64,000 nucleotides of DNA from Lewinellaceae bacterium (lineage in GTDB: Bacteria > Bacteroidota > Bacteroidia > Chitinophagales > Saprospiraceae). A program made the translations under genes and the position numbers. Each line of letters begins with the position of its first letter. The first letter of the stretch is position 1. The stretch spans positions 372,001 to 436,000 of the forward strand of contig JACJYE010000004.1 in NCBI GenBank assembly GCA_020636255.1. The letters are read 5' to 3'. The notes under the pieces were generated by a model, which saw only the letters and a program-made list of their open reading frames with translations, was not told where the DNA came from and did not search any database. This document shows positions 8,693 to 16,780 of the stretch, piece after piece.

Positions 8693-10075
8693 ATGAAATC
8701 GGCCAAATTAATCGTAAGCACCCTGGCATTGTTACTCGCAGCTAACCTCATGGCGCAACAAGCCAAAATCAGCAACTGGCGCCCCTACGGGCAGGAAGGC
8801 ATCAACGTCTTCGAAGCTCCGAAAGAAGCCGACGCAACCTTCGATGGCCTGAAAGTCCGCATCGGCGGCTCTTTCACCCAGCAATACCAAGCACTGGAAC
8901 ACAGCAATAACGCAACCTATGACACCATCTCATATCGTGGCAAGCCGGCCAACGCCAACGAACTGTACGCCCTGGCCCCTGGCTTCAACCTGGCCAGCGC
9001 CAACCTCTACATCGACGCACAACTGGCAGATGGTATCCGCGTAGCGCTGGAAAACTACATGTCTTCCCGCCACCACTCGGAATTCTGGGTAAAAGGCGGT
9101 TACATCCAGATCGACAAACTGCCGATGTTCAACAACCCGGAATGGTTTACCAAGTATCTGCGCGTTAAGATCGGCCACTTCCAGGTCAACTACGGCGACC
9201 AGCAGTTCCGCCGCTCCGACAACGGCAACACCATGTACAACCCCTTCGTGGGCAACTACATCATGGATGCTTTTGCAACGGAAATAGGTGGTGAAGCCTA
9301 TCTCTTCCTCCCCAGTGGTTTCATGGGTATGGTCGGTGTTACCAATGGCCTGATCGGCGGCAACATCCAGGACCTTACCGGCGATGACCCCCGCGCCCCG
9401 TCTGTATACGCCAAACTGGCTTATGACAAGCAAGTTAGCCAGGACCTGCGCTTCCGCCTCTCGGGTTCCGTATACATGAACTCCGGCGTAAGCCGCAACA
9501 CGCTCTATGCAGGCGACCGCGCCGGTTCGCGCTTCTACATGGCCCTCGAGCCCGCTTACTACCTGCCCAGGGGTGAAACGGCTTACATCGCTGCCGACGC
9601 AGCCGGCCTGGCCACTTCCGGCCGCGTGAGCCCGGGCTTCTCCAGCGAAGTGACGAGCTTCATGATCAACCCCTTCATCAAATACAAAGGCCTGGAAGTG
9701 TTCGGTACCTTCGAACAGTCCAAAGGCATGGCATACACCGACCCGAAAGCTGAAGGCGCTGAAAAACCCGATGCACGCACCGCTACCCAGGTAGCTGTAG
9801 AAGGTATCTACCGCTTCCTGCCCAACGAACAGGTATTCGTAGGCGCCCGCTACCAACAGGTTTCCGGCGAACTGAACGCCCGCATCCTCGAGAACGGCGC
9901 ACCGAAGGACCTGTCTGTAAACCGCCTGGAAGTTTCCGCCGGCTGGTTCCCGATCAAAAACCTGCTGCTGAAGGCTTCTTATATCGACCAGAAGTACAAT
10001 GATTTCCCTAGCAGTAATATTCTGAGCGAGGGTGAATTCCACGGTTTCATGGTGGAAGCTGCCCTGGCGTTCTAA
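8693..10075 (+). CDS. Outer-membrane porin, OprO/P-like
   Basis: 460 residues with a signal peptide (LAANLMAQ). The mature part alternates polar and hydrophobic residues as in beta barrels and ends in Phe (MVEAALAF), the usual C-terminal signal for BAM insertion. Internal strand motifs such as RVKIGHFQVNYGDQQFRRSDN resemble the phosphate-selective porin O/P superfamily, which carries anions. It lies 65 bases after the YceI gene with no terminator between, and a strong hairpin follows. Its placement suggests it serves the same process as YceI, perhaps uptake of an anionic sulfur compound, but no specificity can be read from the sequence. Confidence 0.85.
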   Translation: MKSAKLIVSTLALLLAANLMAQQAKISNWRPYGQEGINVFEAPKEADATFDGLKVRIGGSFTQQYQALEHSNNATYDTISYRGKPANANELYALAPGFNLASANLYIDAQLADGIRVALENYMSSRHHSEFWVKGGYIQIDKLPMFNNPEWFTKYLRVKIGHFQVNYGDQQFRRSDNGNTMYNPFVGNYIMDAFATEIGGEAYLFLPSGFMGMVGVTNGLIGGNIQDLTGDDPRAPSVYAKLAYDKQVSQDLRFRLSGSVYMNSGVSRNTLYAGDRAGSRFYMALEPAYYLPRGETAYIAADAAGLATSGRVSPGFSSEVTSFMINPFIKYKGLEVFGTFEQSKGMAYTDPKAEGAEKPDARTATQVAVEGIYRFLPNEQVFVGARYQQVSGELNARILENGAPKDLSVNRLEVSAGWFPIKNLLLKASYIDQKYNDFPSSNILSEGEFHGFMVEAALAF

Positions 10076-10101
10076 AAAGTGTTGGTTAATTTAGCTCTAG
10101 C

Positions 10102-10141
10102 CCGGAACAGCTTCCAAAGCTGTTCCGGGCATTTCCTTTGA
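10102..10141 (+). terminator. Hairpin after the porin gene
   Basis: GCCCGGAACAGCT (10102-10114) pairs perfectly over 13 bp with AGCTGTTCCGGGC (10120-10132) around a 5-base loop. The following ATTTCCTTT is a weak T-tract, so some readthrough into the second YceI gene is likely. Confidence 0.7.
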
Positions 10142-10152
10142 TAACGGGTAAT

Positions 10153-10803
10153 ATGAATACGCTGAAATTTTCACTACGGTTCTCTTTCAATCTCGGGCTG
10201 CTGCTCTTGCTGGCCGCGGGGCTTTCCTCCCTCAAACCACTGGATTCCGAAACGCGTTCTTTCCAGATACTGAGCCAAAGCCAGCTTTACCTCGAAGGCA
10301 GCAGCAACGTCGCCCCTTTCACCTGCCGTTGTACACAGTCGTTTCCCCCGCTTCAGTATACTGCAATAGCCCAGAACAATAACAAAGCGGCCATCGCTTT
10401 CCGGAATACGGCCCTGCAGCTTCAAACCAACAAGCTGGATTGCGGCAACCGGGGCATGAACCGCGACATGCAGGAAACCCTCAAAGCGGCGCAATACCCG
10501 GCTATCACTATGCGCCTCCTGGAAGCTTCGCCGGAAAAGGGGAAAGCGGCGGACAGCCAGGGCTGGAAAACACTCAAGGCCAAAGCTTACCTCACTATCG
10601 CCGGCGTCGAACGCCTGGCCAGCTTCGAAGTATCGGCCCGGGAATCGGGAAAAGGCGAATACCGCTTTGTCAGCGCTTTCCCTGTTAAAATGACGGATTA
10701 CAGCATCACGCCTCCTACTGCACTCATGGGCCTGATCAAGGTAGATGACCAGATCGAGATACACATGGACCTGGCCGTGCGGGTTGAAGGCAGTTCTTTT
10801 TGA
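10153..10803 (+). CDS. YceI family protein (second, diverged copy)
   Basis: About 216 residues. The ATG at 10153 is chosen over the upstream in-frame TTG at 10138 because it directly begins the hydrophobic export segment (MNTLKFSLRF, then LGLLLLLAAGL). The YceI fold is seen from MNRDMQETLKAAQYPAITMRL, LTIAGVERLASFEV and PVKMTDYSITPPTALMGLIKVDDQI. It carries three cysteines (CRC and LDCG), unlike the first copy. It sits 20 bases after the porin terminator, so it belongs to the same regulated block with reduced transcription. The last codons overlap one copy of a dispersed repeat (10796-10811). Confidence 0.85.
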   Translation: MNTLKFSLRFSFNLGLLLLLAAGLSSLKPLDSETRSFQILSQSQLYLEGSSNVAPFTCRCTQSFPPLQYTAIAQNNNKAAIAFRNTALQLQTNKLDCGNRGMNRDMQETLKAAQYPAITMRLLEASPEKGKAADSQGWKTLKAKAYLTIAGVERLASFEVSARESGKGEYRFVSAFPVKMTDYSITPPTALMGLIKVDDQIEIHMDLAVRVEGSSF

Positions 10804-10811
10804 ACACTGCT
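10796..10811 (-). repeat. Dispersed repeat core, copy A
   Basis: On the minus strand AGCAGTGTTCAAAAAG. It overlaps the stop of the second YceI gene and is a short member of the family also found at 13268, 31822, 55445 and 62042. Confidence 0.4.
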
Positions 10812-10856
10812 ACGTCAAAAAACGACTACTACTTACCTATTGCAAGGCAAAAAGGC

Positions 10857-10864
10857 TAATTTTG
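10857..10864 (+). promoter_or_regulatory. -7 box upstream of surE
   Basis: TAATTTTG matches TAnnTTTG exactly, 31 bases before the surE start. The closest upstream TTG (10840-10842) leaves only a 14-base spacer, so the -33 element is uncertain. Confidence 0.35.
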
Positions 10865-10894
10865 GGCGCTTAATCCCTACAATCCCGGCCGCCC

Positions 10895-11665
10895 ATGGAA
10901 AGACCTTTGATCCTGATAACCAATGATGATGGCATCACCGCTCCCGGAATACGGGCATTGGTGGAAGTGGCCAGCCAGCTAGGCGAGGCCGTCATCGTCG
11001 CGCCCGACGCCCCTCAATCGGGCATGGGCCATGCTATTACCGTCAGCGCTCCGATAAGGCTGCATCCTGTAAACGTTTTCGAAGGCCTGGTGGCTTACGA
11101 ATGCTCCGGCACGCCGGCCGACTGCGTCAAGCTGGCGCGGCACGTCGTGCTCAAGGGCCGGACGCCGGCCCTCTGTATCTCTGGAATCAACCACGGCTCC
11201 AACGCCTCCATCAACATCATTTACTCCGGCACCATGTCGGCGGCTATGGAAGCATCGCTGGAAGGCATCCCCTCTATTGGTTTTTCCCTGCTGGACTATT
11301 CGCACAATGCCGATTTTGAAGCGGGAAAACCCTTTATCCGACGGATGATCGAATGGGTGCTGGCCCACGGGATGGCCCACGGAAGCCTGCTGAACGTCAA
11401 TATCCCCAACCTGCCGGCCGATGAGATCAAAGGGATAAAGATATGCCGCCAGGCTGACGCCCGGTGGGTGGAGGAGTTCACCGAAGCCGTCGACCCCCGC
11501 GGCCAGAGGTACTACTGGCTGACTGGCCGGTTCGTCAATAACGACGAGGGAGAAGATACGGATATCCGGGCCCTGGGTAAGGGGTACATTTCCGTTGTGC
11601 CATCCATGCACGACCTGACGAATTACCGGGCGATTGACAGGTTGAAAAACCTCGAAAATTTGTAA
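10895..11665 (+). CDS. surE: 5'/3'-nucleotidase SurE
   Basis: 256 residues, normal for the family. The N-terminal NDDG metal-binding motif (LILITNDDGITAPG) is present, followed by the conserved VVAP-like VIVAPDAPQSGMGHAIT, SGTPADCVKLA and SGINHGSNASINIIYSGTMSAAMEA. SurE is a metal-dependent cytosolic phosphatase acting on nucleoside 5'- or 3'-monophosphates, often linked to stationary-phase survival. It heads a tight operon with a small membrane protein (4-base gap) and lpxB. Confidence 0.96.
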   Translation: MERPLILITNDDGITAPGIRALVEVASQLGEAVIVAPDAPQSGMGHAITVSAPIRLHPVNVFEGLVAYECSGTPADCVKLARHVVLKGRTPALCISGINHGSNASINIIYSGTMSAAMEASLEGIPSIGFSLLDYSHNADFEAGKPFIRRMIEWVLAHGMAHGSLLNVNIPNLPADEIKGIKICRQADARWVEEFTEAVDPRGQRYYWLTGRFVNNDEGEDTDIRALGKGYISVVPSMHDLTNYRAIDRLKNLENL

Positions 11666-11669
11666 ACGC

Positions 11670-11969
11670 ATGTTCAACAAGAATTCCATCCCCGCCGGCC
11701 TGGCTATCGGCCTGGCTTTACCGCTGGCTACCTTTTTCCTGCTTTACTTTGTCTTTCAGCAGTTAGGCGCCTCGGGCCTCGCCAGCAGCGAAGGGTTCTC
11801 GCCGATGTTCCGGGAACGCACCGCCGGCATTATCGCCATCTGCCTGAACCTCATTCCCCTGAACCGGTTTATGAAAAACCGAGCCACCAACGCCATGCGG
11901 GGTATCGTCGTAGCCACGGTGCTGCTGGTCATCGCATGGGTGGTGTATTTCGGAAGGTATATCTTTTGA
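11670..11969 (+). CDS. Small membrane protein between surE and lpxB
   Basis: 99 residues with three likely membrane segments: about residues 8-32, 50-66 and 77-96. A loop with a charged FRERTAG motif follows the first segment. It starts 4 bases after surE and ends 12 bases before lpxB, so it is clearly part of that operon. The function is unknown; the position suggests an envelope role. Confidence 0.75.
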   Translation: MFNKNSIPAGLAIGLALPLATFFLLYFVFQQLGASGLASSEGFSPMFRERTAGIIAICLNLIPLNRFMKNRATNAMRGIVVATVLLVIAWVVYFGRYIF

Positions 11970-11981
11970 CCACCATAACCT

Positions 11982-13109
11982 ATGAAGTACTATATCATTG
12001 CCGGCGAGGCTTCCGGCGACCTGCACGGCTCCAACCTGATACGGGGCCTGAAAGCTGCTGACCCCCGGCCCGATTTCCGGGTATGGGGCGGCGGCCTGAT
12101 GGAAGCCGCCGGCGGCCAATTGCGGAAGCACTATCGCGACCTCGCATTTATGGGGTTCTGGGAAGTGGCCAAGAACATCCGGACGATCCTCGGGAATATC
12201 AAATTCTGCAAGCAGGACATCCTGGACTACCAGCCCGACGCCCTCATCCTTGTTGATTATCCGGGGTTCAACCTGCGGATCGCCAAATGGGCCAAACAAC
12301 AGAGGTTGCGGGTGTTTTACTATATCTCCCCTCAGCTATGGGCCTGGCACAGCAGCCGGGTACACGGCATCAAGGCCAGCGTCGACCGCATGTTCGTGAT
12401 ACTGCCATTCGAAGAAGCTTTCTATCAGAGATATGGCTATGAAGTCGACTTTGTGGGGCATCCGCTGCTCGATGTAGTAGACTCGGTGCCCGCCGCTGAA
12501 AATTTTCGGCAGGATAACGGGCTGGATAACCGCCCCATCGTCGCCCTGCTCCCCGGCAGCCGGCGCCAGGAGATCGAGCGCATGCTGCCGCCTATGCTGG
12601 AAATAACGCCCAGCTTTCCGGGCCGGCAGTTCGTCATCGCCGGAGCGCCTTCACAGGAAGAGGCCTTTTATGAAGACATCATAGAAAGATCGGCGGCCGG
12701 CGCCAGCCAGGTGCGCCTCGTTTCCAACCAAACTTATGCCTTGCTGAAACAGGCCGAAGCGGCACTGGTCACTTCCGGTACCGCCACCCTCGAAACGGCC
12801 CTTTTCGGCGTTCCCCAGGTGGTATGTTACAAAGGCAGCCGGCTGTCCTACCTCATCGCCCGGCGCCTGGTCAACGTTCCCTTTATTTCACTGGCCAACC
12901 TGATCGCCGAAAAAGAAGTGGTCAAGGAGCTGATCCAGGAAGCATTCCGGCCAGACAGGCTGGAGCTGGAGCTGGCAAAATTGCTGGAACCATCAACCCG
13001 GCAACAGATACTCGAAGGTTATGCCCTGATCAGAGGAAGGCTGGGAGAAGCCGGCGCCTCCCGAAGAGCGGCAGAGCTGATCTATCAATATCTGTCGGAA
13101 AAGGCCTGA
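11982..13109 (+). CDS. lpxB: Lipid-A-disaccharide synthase
   Basis: 375 residues, the usual length. LpxB (GT19) joins UDP-2,3-diacylglucosamine to lipid X to form the lipid A disaccharide at the inner membrane. The N-terminal GEASGDLHGSNL motif, YYISPQLWAWHSSRV, FVGHPLLD, LLPGSRRQEI and VTSGTATLETALFGVPQVVCYK are all intact. It is co-transcribed with surE and the small membrane gene; Bacteroidota often have surE and lpxB adjacent. Confidence 0.96.
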   Translation: MKYYIIAGEASGDLHGSNLIRGLKAADPRPDFRVWGGGLMEAAGGQLRKHYRDLAFMGFWEVAKNIRTILGNIKFCKQDILDYQPDALILVDYPGFNLRIAKWAKQQRLRVFYYISPQLWAWHSSRVHGIKASVDRMFVILPFEEAFYQRYGYEVDFVGHPLLDVVDSVPAAENFRQDNGLDNRPIVALLPGSRRQEIERMLPPMLEITPSFPGRQFVIAGAPSQEEAFYEDIIERSAAGASQVRLVSNQTYALLKQAEAALVTSGTATLETALFGVPQVVCYKGSRLSYLIARRLVNVPFISLANLIAEKEVVKELIQEAFRPDRLELELAKLLEPSTRQQILEGYALIRGRLGEAGASRRAAELIYQYLSEKA

Positions 13110-13154
13110 CTCCCGTTCCTGGTTATCTGTTTTTTGGTATGCACAGCCCGTGAA

Positions 13155-13221
13155 GTGATAAATATCACTATTAAATGTTATTGAGATCACTATGGCGGAT
13201 GGAACCCTTGCCTTATTTTTA
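13155..13221 (+). promoter_or_regulatory. Tandem Crp/Fnr-type operators and -7-like box upstream of the sulfur operon
   Basis: GTGATAAATATCAC (13155-13168) is identical to the site at 7949. A weaker copy GTTATTGAGATCAC (13177-13190, 10 of 14 bases) follows at exactly the same 22-bp spacing. TATTTTTA (13214-13221) is one mismatch from TAnnTTTG and stands at the same distance from the second site as in the yceI promoter. The predicted start is near 13228. Confidence 0.7.
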
Positions 13222-13267
13222 TAGCTGGGCGCCAAAAGCGGCTATGCCGCAACATGTGCCGATACTT

Positions 13268-13283
13268 AGTAGCGTTCAAAAAC
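13268..13283 (+). repeat. Dispersed repeat core, copy B
   Basis: AGTAGCGTTCAAAAAC, 8 bases before the start codon at 13292. Short member of the family also seen at 31822, 55445 and 62042. Confidence 0.4.
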
Positions 13284-13291
13284 CTTAGAAC

Positions 13292-13885
13292 ATGGTACCA
13301 CAATTTCTGATCGACATCAAGGATTTCATCAGCCAGCCCTGGCCCTGGTGGGTTGGAGGGCTCATGATCGCGCTGATCATGTTCATCCTGCTCTTTTTCG
13401 GAAAAGAGTTCGGCCTTTCCGCCAACCTCCGCATCATGTGCGCCGCTGACGGCGCTGGAGATTTTGCCGATTTTTTCAAGTTCGATTGGCAATCGCAGGG
13501 CTGGAACCTTATGGTGGCCCTTGGCGCTATGTTCGGAGGGTACCTGGCTGCGCACTACTTTCTGAGCCCCGACGGGGATATAGCCCACGTTTCCAACGCA
13601 ACGATAGAGAGCCTGAAAGGGCTGGGGTTCCAATTTGATGATGGCAAAGTGCCGCTCGTGCCGGATTTTTACAGTTGGGAAAGCCTGTTCTCCTTACGGG
13701 GCCTGATCATTATCGTTTTAGGCGGCTTCCTGGTGGGTTTTGGGGCCCGTTATGCCGGAGGCTGTACATCGGGGCATGCTATCAGCGGGCTGTCGGCCCT
13801 GCAATTGCCTTCCCTGATCGCCGTTATCGGCTTTTTCCTGGGAGGCCTGTTTATGACCCACCTCATTTTTCCCATTCTCTTTTAG
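13292..13885 (+). CDS. YeeE/YedE family sulfur transport protein (larger subunit)
   Basis: 197 residues with about four or five membrane segments. The diagnostic YeeE/YedE signature is GARYAGGCTSGHAISG (about residues 150-165), whose Cys is thought to relay thiosulfate or persulfide sulfur across the membrane in relatives such as TsuA. A second Cys (IMCAADGA) lies after the first membrane segment. It is the first gene of an operon with the DUF6691 partner and the SQR-like flavoprotein, and follows the tandem Crp/Fnr-type sites. The substrate is inferred to be thiosulfate or related reduced sulfur. Confidence 0.9.
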   Translation: MVPQFLIDIKDFISQPWPWWVGGLMIALIMFILLFFGKEFGLSANLRIMCAADGAGDFADFFKFDWQSQGWNLMVALGAMFGGYLAAHYFLSPDGDIAHVSNATIESLKGLGFQFDDGKVPLVPDFYSWESLFSLRGLIIIVLGGFLVGFGARYAGGCTSGHAISGLSALQLPSLIAVIGFFLGGLFMTHLIFPILF

Positions 13886-13907
13886 CCTGAAAAAATAGCA
13901 TCGAGCC

Positions 13908-14321
13908 ATGAAAATTTCAAAATATATCTTCGTAGGCATCCTGCTGGGGATCACGCTGTATAAGTCTGAAGCCGTTTCCTGGTTCCGGATATTCGAGATG
14001 TTCCACTTCCAGTCGTTCCACATGTACGGCATCATCTTCACGGCTATCATCGCAGGAGTCGGTATCGTGCAAGTGATCAAGCGCACACATCTGAAGTCGA
14101 CGGAAGGCCAGGAGATCATTTTCCACCCTAAAGACAAGAGCATACCCCGCTACCTGATCGGTGGGTTCATTTTCGGGCTGGGCTGGGCACTCGCCGGCGT
14201 TTGCCCCGGGCCGATGTTCATACTGCTGGGCAGTGGGTATACGGTTTTCATTGTATTCCTTGCTGCAGCCATGTTCGGGACCTTTTCTTACGGGTTGCTG
14301 CGCAAAAAGCTCCCCCACTAG
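13908..14321 (+). CDS. YeeE/YedE-like partner protein (DUF6691)
   Basis: 137 residues, about four membrane segments. The motif GWALAGVCPGPMFILLGSG is the DUF6691 form of the YeeE/YedE Cys motif. These half-size proteins regularly follow a larger YeeE/YedE gene, and the two together equal one full-length transporter, so they probably act as a heteromer. It lies 22 bases after its partner. Confidence 0.88.
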   Translation: MKISKYIFVGILLGITLYKSEAVSWFRIFEMFHFQSFHMYGIIFTAIIAGVGIVQVIKRTHLKSTEGQEIIFHPKDKSIPRYLIGGFIFGLGWALAGVCPGPMFILLGSGYTVFIVFLAAAMFGTFSYGLLRKKLPH

Positions 14322-14343
14322 GCTGAGAAAAATCATAGCCTTA

Positions 14344-14359
14344 TGTGACCTAGCGCACA
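14344..14359. promoter_or_regulatory. Palindrome TGTG-N2-CTAG-N2-CACA upstream of the SQR-like gene
   Basis: TGTGACCTAGCGCACA is symmetric at 12 of 16 positions and resembles a CRP half-site pair (TGTGA/TCACA), though it differs from the sites at 13155. It lies 68 bases before the SQR-like start and could give this gene an internal promoter. Confidence 0.25.
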
Positions 14360-14426
14360 AAAGCCCTGGCTTTCATGCCCGTTATTTGTGAAAAGAAACA
14401 TCCTAATCAAATTACAAACCAGTGTT

Positions 14427-15689
14427 ATGAAGCATCAGATCGTCATTATTGGAGCCGGAACTGCAGGCATTACCGTAGCTGCACAGCTGCTGTTAAAAGA
14501 TAAGAACCTCGATATCGCCATTATCGACCCGGCTTCCAAACATTATTATCAACCGGCATGGACACTGGTAGGCGCCGGCACCTATAATTTTGAGAGTACG
14601 GAGCGCAGCATGAGCAGCCTCATCCCTAAAGGAGCCAAGTGGATACAGGAGTATGTAGAAGATGTGCTGCCCGATGAAAATGCTGTTGTCCTGAAAGACG
14701 GCGCCCGTATAGAATACGATTACCTGGTGGCCTGCCCGGGCATTCAGATCGACCTCGACGGCATTGATGGGCTAAAAGAAACAATGGGCAAAAACGGCGT
14801 GTGCAGCAACTACGTCGACCCCAACTACACCTGGCAGGTACTCCAGGAATTCAAAGGCGGCACCGCCATCTTCACGCAACCCGCCACCCCGATCAAGTGC
14901 GGCGGCGCCCCGCAGAAGATCATGTACCTGGCCGATGATTACTGGCGTAAGAAAGGCGTGCGCAATGATTCCGATATCTTGTTCATCACGCCGGGCTCCG
15001 TCATTTTCGGCGTAGAGCCTTTCGCATCCACCCTCATGAAAGTCGTCGACCGGAAAGGCCTGCAACTGCGCTTCTTCCACAAGATCACCAAAATTGACGG
15101 CGAGAACAAAAGGGTTTTCTTCGACATCGTTCAACCTTTTGAGAAGATCTCCCACCTCTGCTATAACTACAGGGACGTAGACGAAAGCGATGTCGTACAG
15201 GGCCATGCCAGTATGAAATTCGACATGCTGCACCTGGCGCCGCCCCAATCGGCCCCCGACTTTATCAAGCGGTCGAAGCTGGCTTTCCATGACGGCCCGT
15301 CCAAAGGCTGGATCAACGTCAACCATTTCTCTTTGCAGCACAACGACTACCCCAACGTGTTCGCCCTGGGTGACGCCGCCGCCCTGCCTACCGCAAAAAC
15401 GGGTGCAGCCGTGCGGAAGCAGGCTCCTGTAGTGGTGGAGAACCTCCTGCACCTCATCGAGAAACAGGGGGCTATCAGCGAGGGCTATCAGGGGTACTCT
15501 TCCTGCCCGCTGGTAACCGGCTATGGCAAGATGGTACTGGCCGAGTTCAACTATGCAGGAGAACGGGACAGCGACCCCCTGATCTCCAAGTTTTTCGATA
15601 CGTCCAAAGAACTATATCCCATGTGGATCCTTAAAAAATACGGCTTACCCTATTTGTACTGGAACCTCATGCTCAGGGGTAAAGCCTGA
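14427..15689 (+). CDS. sqr-like: Sulfide:quinone oxidoreductase-like FAD flavoprotein
   Basis: About 420 residues. The ATG at 14427 is chosen because it starts the dinucleotide fold directly (MKHQIVIIGAGTAGITVAAQLL); an upstream ATG-less extension from 14388 would add 13 basic residues. Features: GxGxxG FAD site, HYYQPAW near residue 45, Cys in IKCGGAPQK (about 155) and in SSCPLVTGYGK (near 350), and the second FAD motif NVFALGDAAALPTAKTGAA. The two late cysteines match the redox pair of SQR enzymes, which oxidise sulfide to polysulfide and reduce quinone at the membrane. The operon context with sulfur transporters supports this. A strong terminator follows. Confidence 0.88.
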   Translation: MKHQIVIIGAGTAGITVAAQLLLKDKNLDIAIIDPASKHYYQPAWTLVGAGTYNFESTERSMSSLIPKGAKWIQEYVEDVLPDENAVVLKDGARIEYDYLVACPGIQIDLDGIDGLKETMGKNGVCSNYVDPNYTWQVLQEFKGGTAIFTQPATPIKCGGAPQKIMYLADDYWRKKGVRNDSDILFITPGSVIFGVEPFASTLMKVVDRKGLQLRFFHKITKIDGENKRVFFDIVQPFEKISHLCYNYRDVDESDVVQGHASMKFDMLHLAPPQSAPDFIKRSKLAFHDGPSKGWINVNHFSLQHNDYPNVFALGDAAALPTAKTGAAVRKQAPVVVENLLHLIEKQGAISEGYQGYSSCPLVTGYGKMVLAEFNYAGERDSDPLISKFFDTSKELYPMWILKKYGLPYLYWNLMLRGKA

Positions 15690-15724
15690 GAAGATTCTCC
15701 ATAAAAGTTATTCTTGTGTATCCC

Positions 15725-15760
15725 GCCGCCTCTGCATGTAACGGAGGCGGCTGTTTTTTT
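15725..15760 (+). terminator. Intrinsic terminator of the sulfur operon
   Basis: GCCGCCTC (15725-15732) and GAGGCGGC (15744-15751) form a perfect 8-bp stem, followed by TG and seven Ts. Confidence 0.9.
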
Positions 15761-15829
15761 GGGGCCGGCAGTTAGCCTCTTCTGCCGAATCCTTATCTTC
15801 GCGCATATTATCAGACTCCCCATCTTACT

Positions 15830-16699
15830 ATGGATCAACGGCCGTTCGACGAATCCGGTTTCCGTGAGCTCATTGAGTATTACGACAAAACGCGTTTTGA
15901 TTACAATATCGCCTGGGTAGGGCGGGATAACCTGGCCGTGCATTTCGGTTTTTACGACGAGCACGCCGACAGGCATGCCGAAGCCCTGTCGAATACCAAC
16001 CGGGTGCTGGCCGAACTGGCGGCTATTCAGCCCGGCGAAAAGGTGCTCGATGCGGGCTGCGGGAAAGGCGGCAGTTGCCTGTGGCTGGCCCGCTACCGGC
16101 AGTGTACCACGGTAGGCATCACCCCTGTGGCCAGCCAGGTTGCCGAGGCCCGTTTACACGCTATCCAGGCGGGCCTGGATGGAAAAGCAGCTTTTATTCA
16201 GGCCGACTACTGTGACGCTCCTTTTGAAAGCGGCAGCTTCGACGTCGTCTGGGCCTGCGAGAGCCTCTGCCACAGCGAGCACAAAGAGGCATTCTACCGC
16301 GAAGCCTATCGCCTGCTCCGTCCGGGCGGCAGGCTTGCGTTGGCGGAGTACACCCGGCAAAAGCGCCCGCTCGCGCCCTCAGGCGAAAAGCTGCTGCTCA
16401 GCTGGCTGAACCGATGGGCCATACCCGACATCAACACCGCAGCAGAACACCGCAAACAAGCCTACGAGGCAGGTTTCAGGGAGATCAACCTCATGGATTA
16501 TACCCGCTACACCTGGGCCTCTTTGAAAAACCTCAACAAGATCGCCCTGCGCTGGTCGTGGGCCAACCATCTGCTCTATGGCATGGGCGTCAGGTCGCGT
16601 ACCCAGTACCGCAATGTCATCGGGAGTATCCGGCAGTTCCAGGCGCTGGAAGAAGGGCTCTGGTATTACGCCGTACTAACCGCTGTTAAGCCCATATAG
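15830..16699 (+). CDS. Class I SAM-dependent methyltransferase
   Basis: 289 residues. Motif I is VLDAGCGKGGSCLWLA (about residues 69-84), motif II-like FDVVWACESLCHSEHKEAF, and motif III LLRPGGRLALAEY. The overall form, with an N-terminal YYDKTRFDY region and a C-terminal helical part, resembles small-molecule O-, N- or C-methyltransferases such as tocopherol, sterol and sarcosine-type enzymes. The acceptor cannot be predicted. It stands alone with a -7-like TATCTTCG at 15794-15801. Confidence 0.85.
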   Translation: MDQRPFDESGFRELIEYYDKTRFDYNIAWVGRDNLAVHFGFYDEHADRHAEALSNTNRVLAELAAIQPGEKVLDAGCGKGGSCLWLARYRQCTTVGITPVASQVAEARLHAIQAGLDGKAAFIQADYCDAPFESGSFDVVWACESLCHSEHKEAFYREAYRLLRPGGRLALAEYTRQKRPLAPSGEKLLLSWLNRWAIPDINTAAEHRKQAYEAGFREINLMDYTRYTWASLKNLNKIALRWSWANHLLYGMGVRSRTQYRNVIGSIRQFQALEEGLWYYAVLTAVKPI

Positions 16700-16780
16700 G
16701 AACCGCCTTAGCTTCCAATTTTGGAATTTACTTTTTTAATAGTATTATTGTCAGATGGCCTATGAGCTTGTCTGGAGGCA

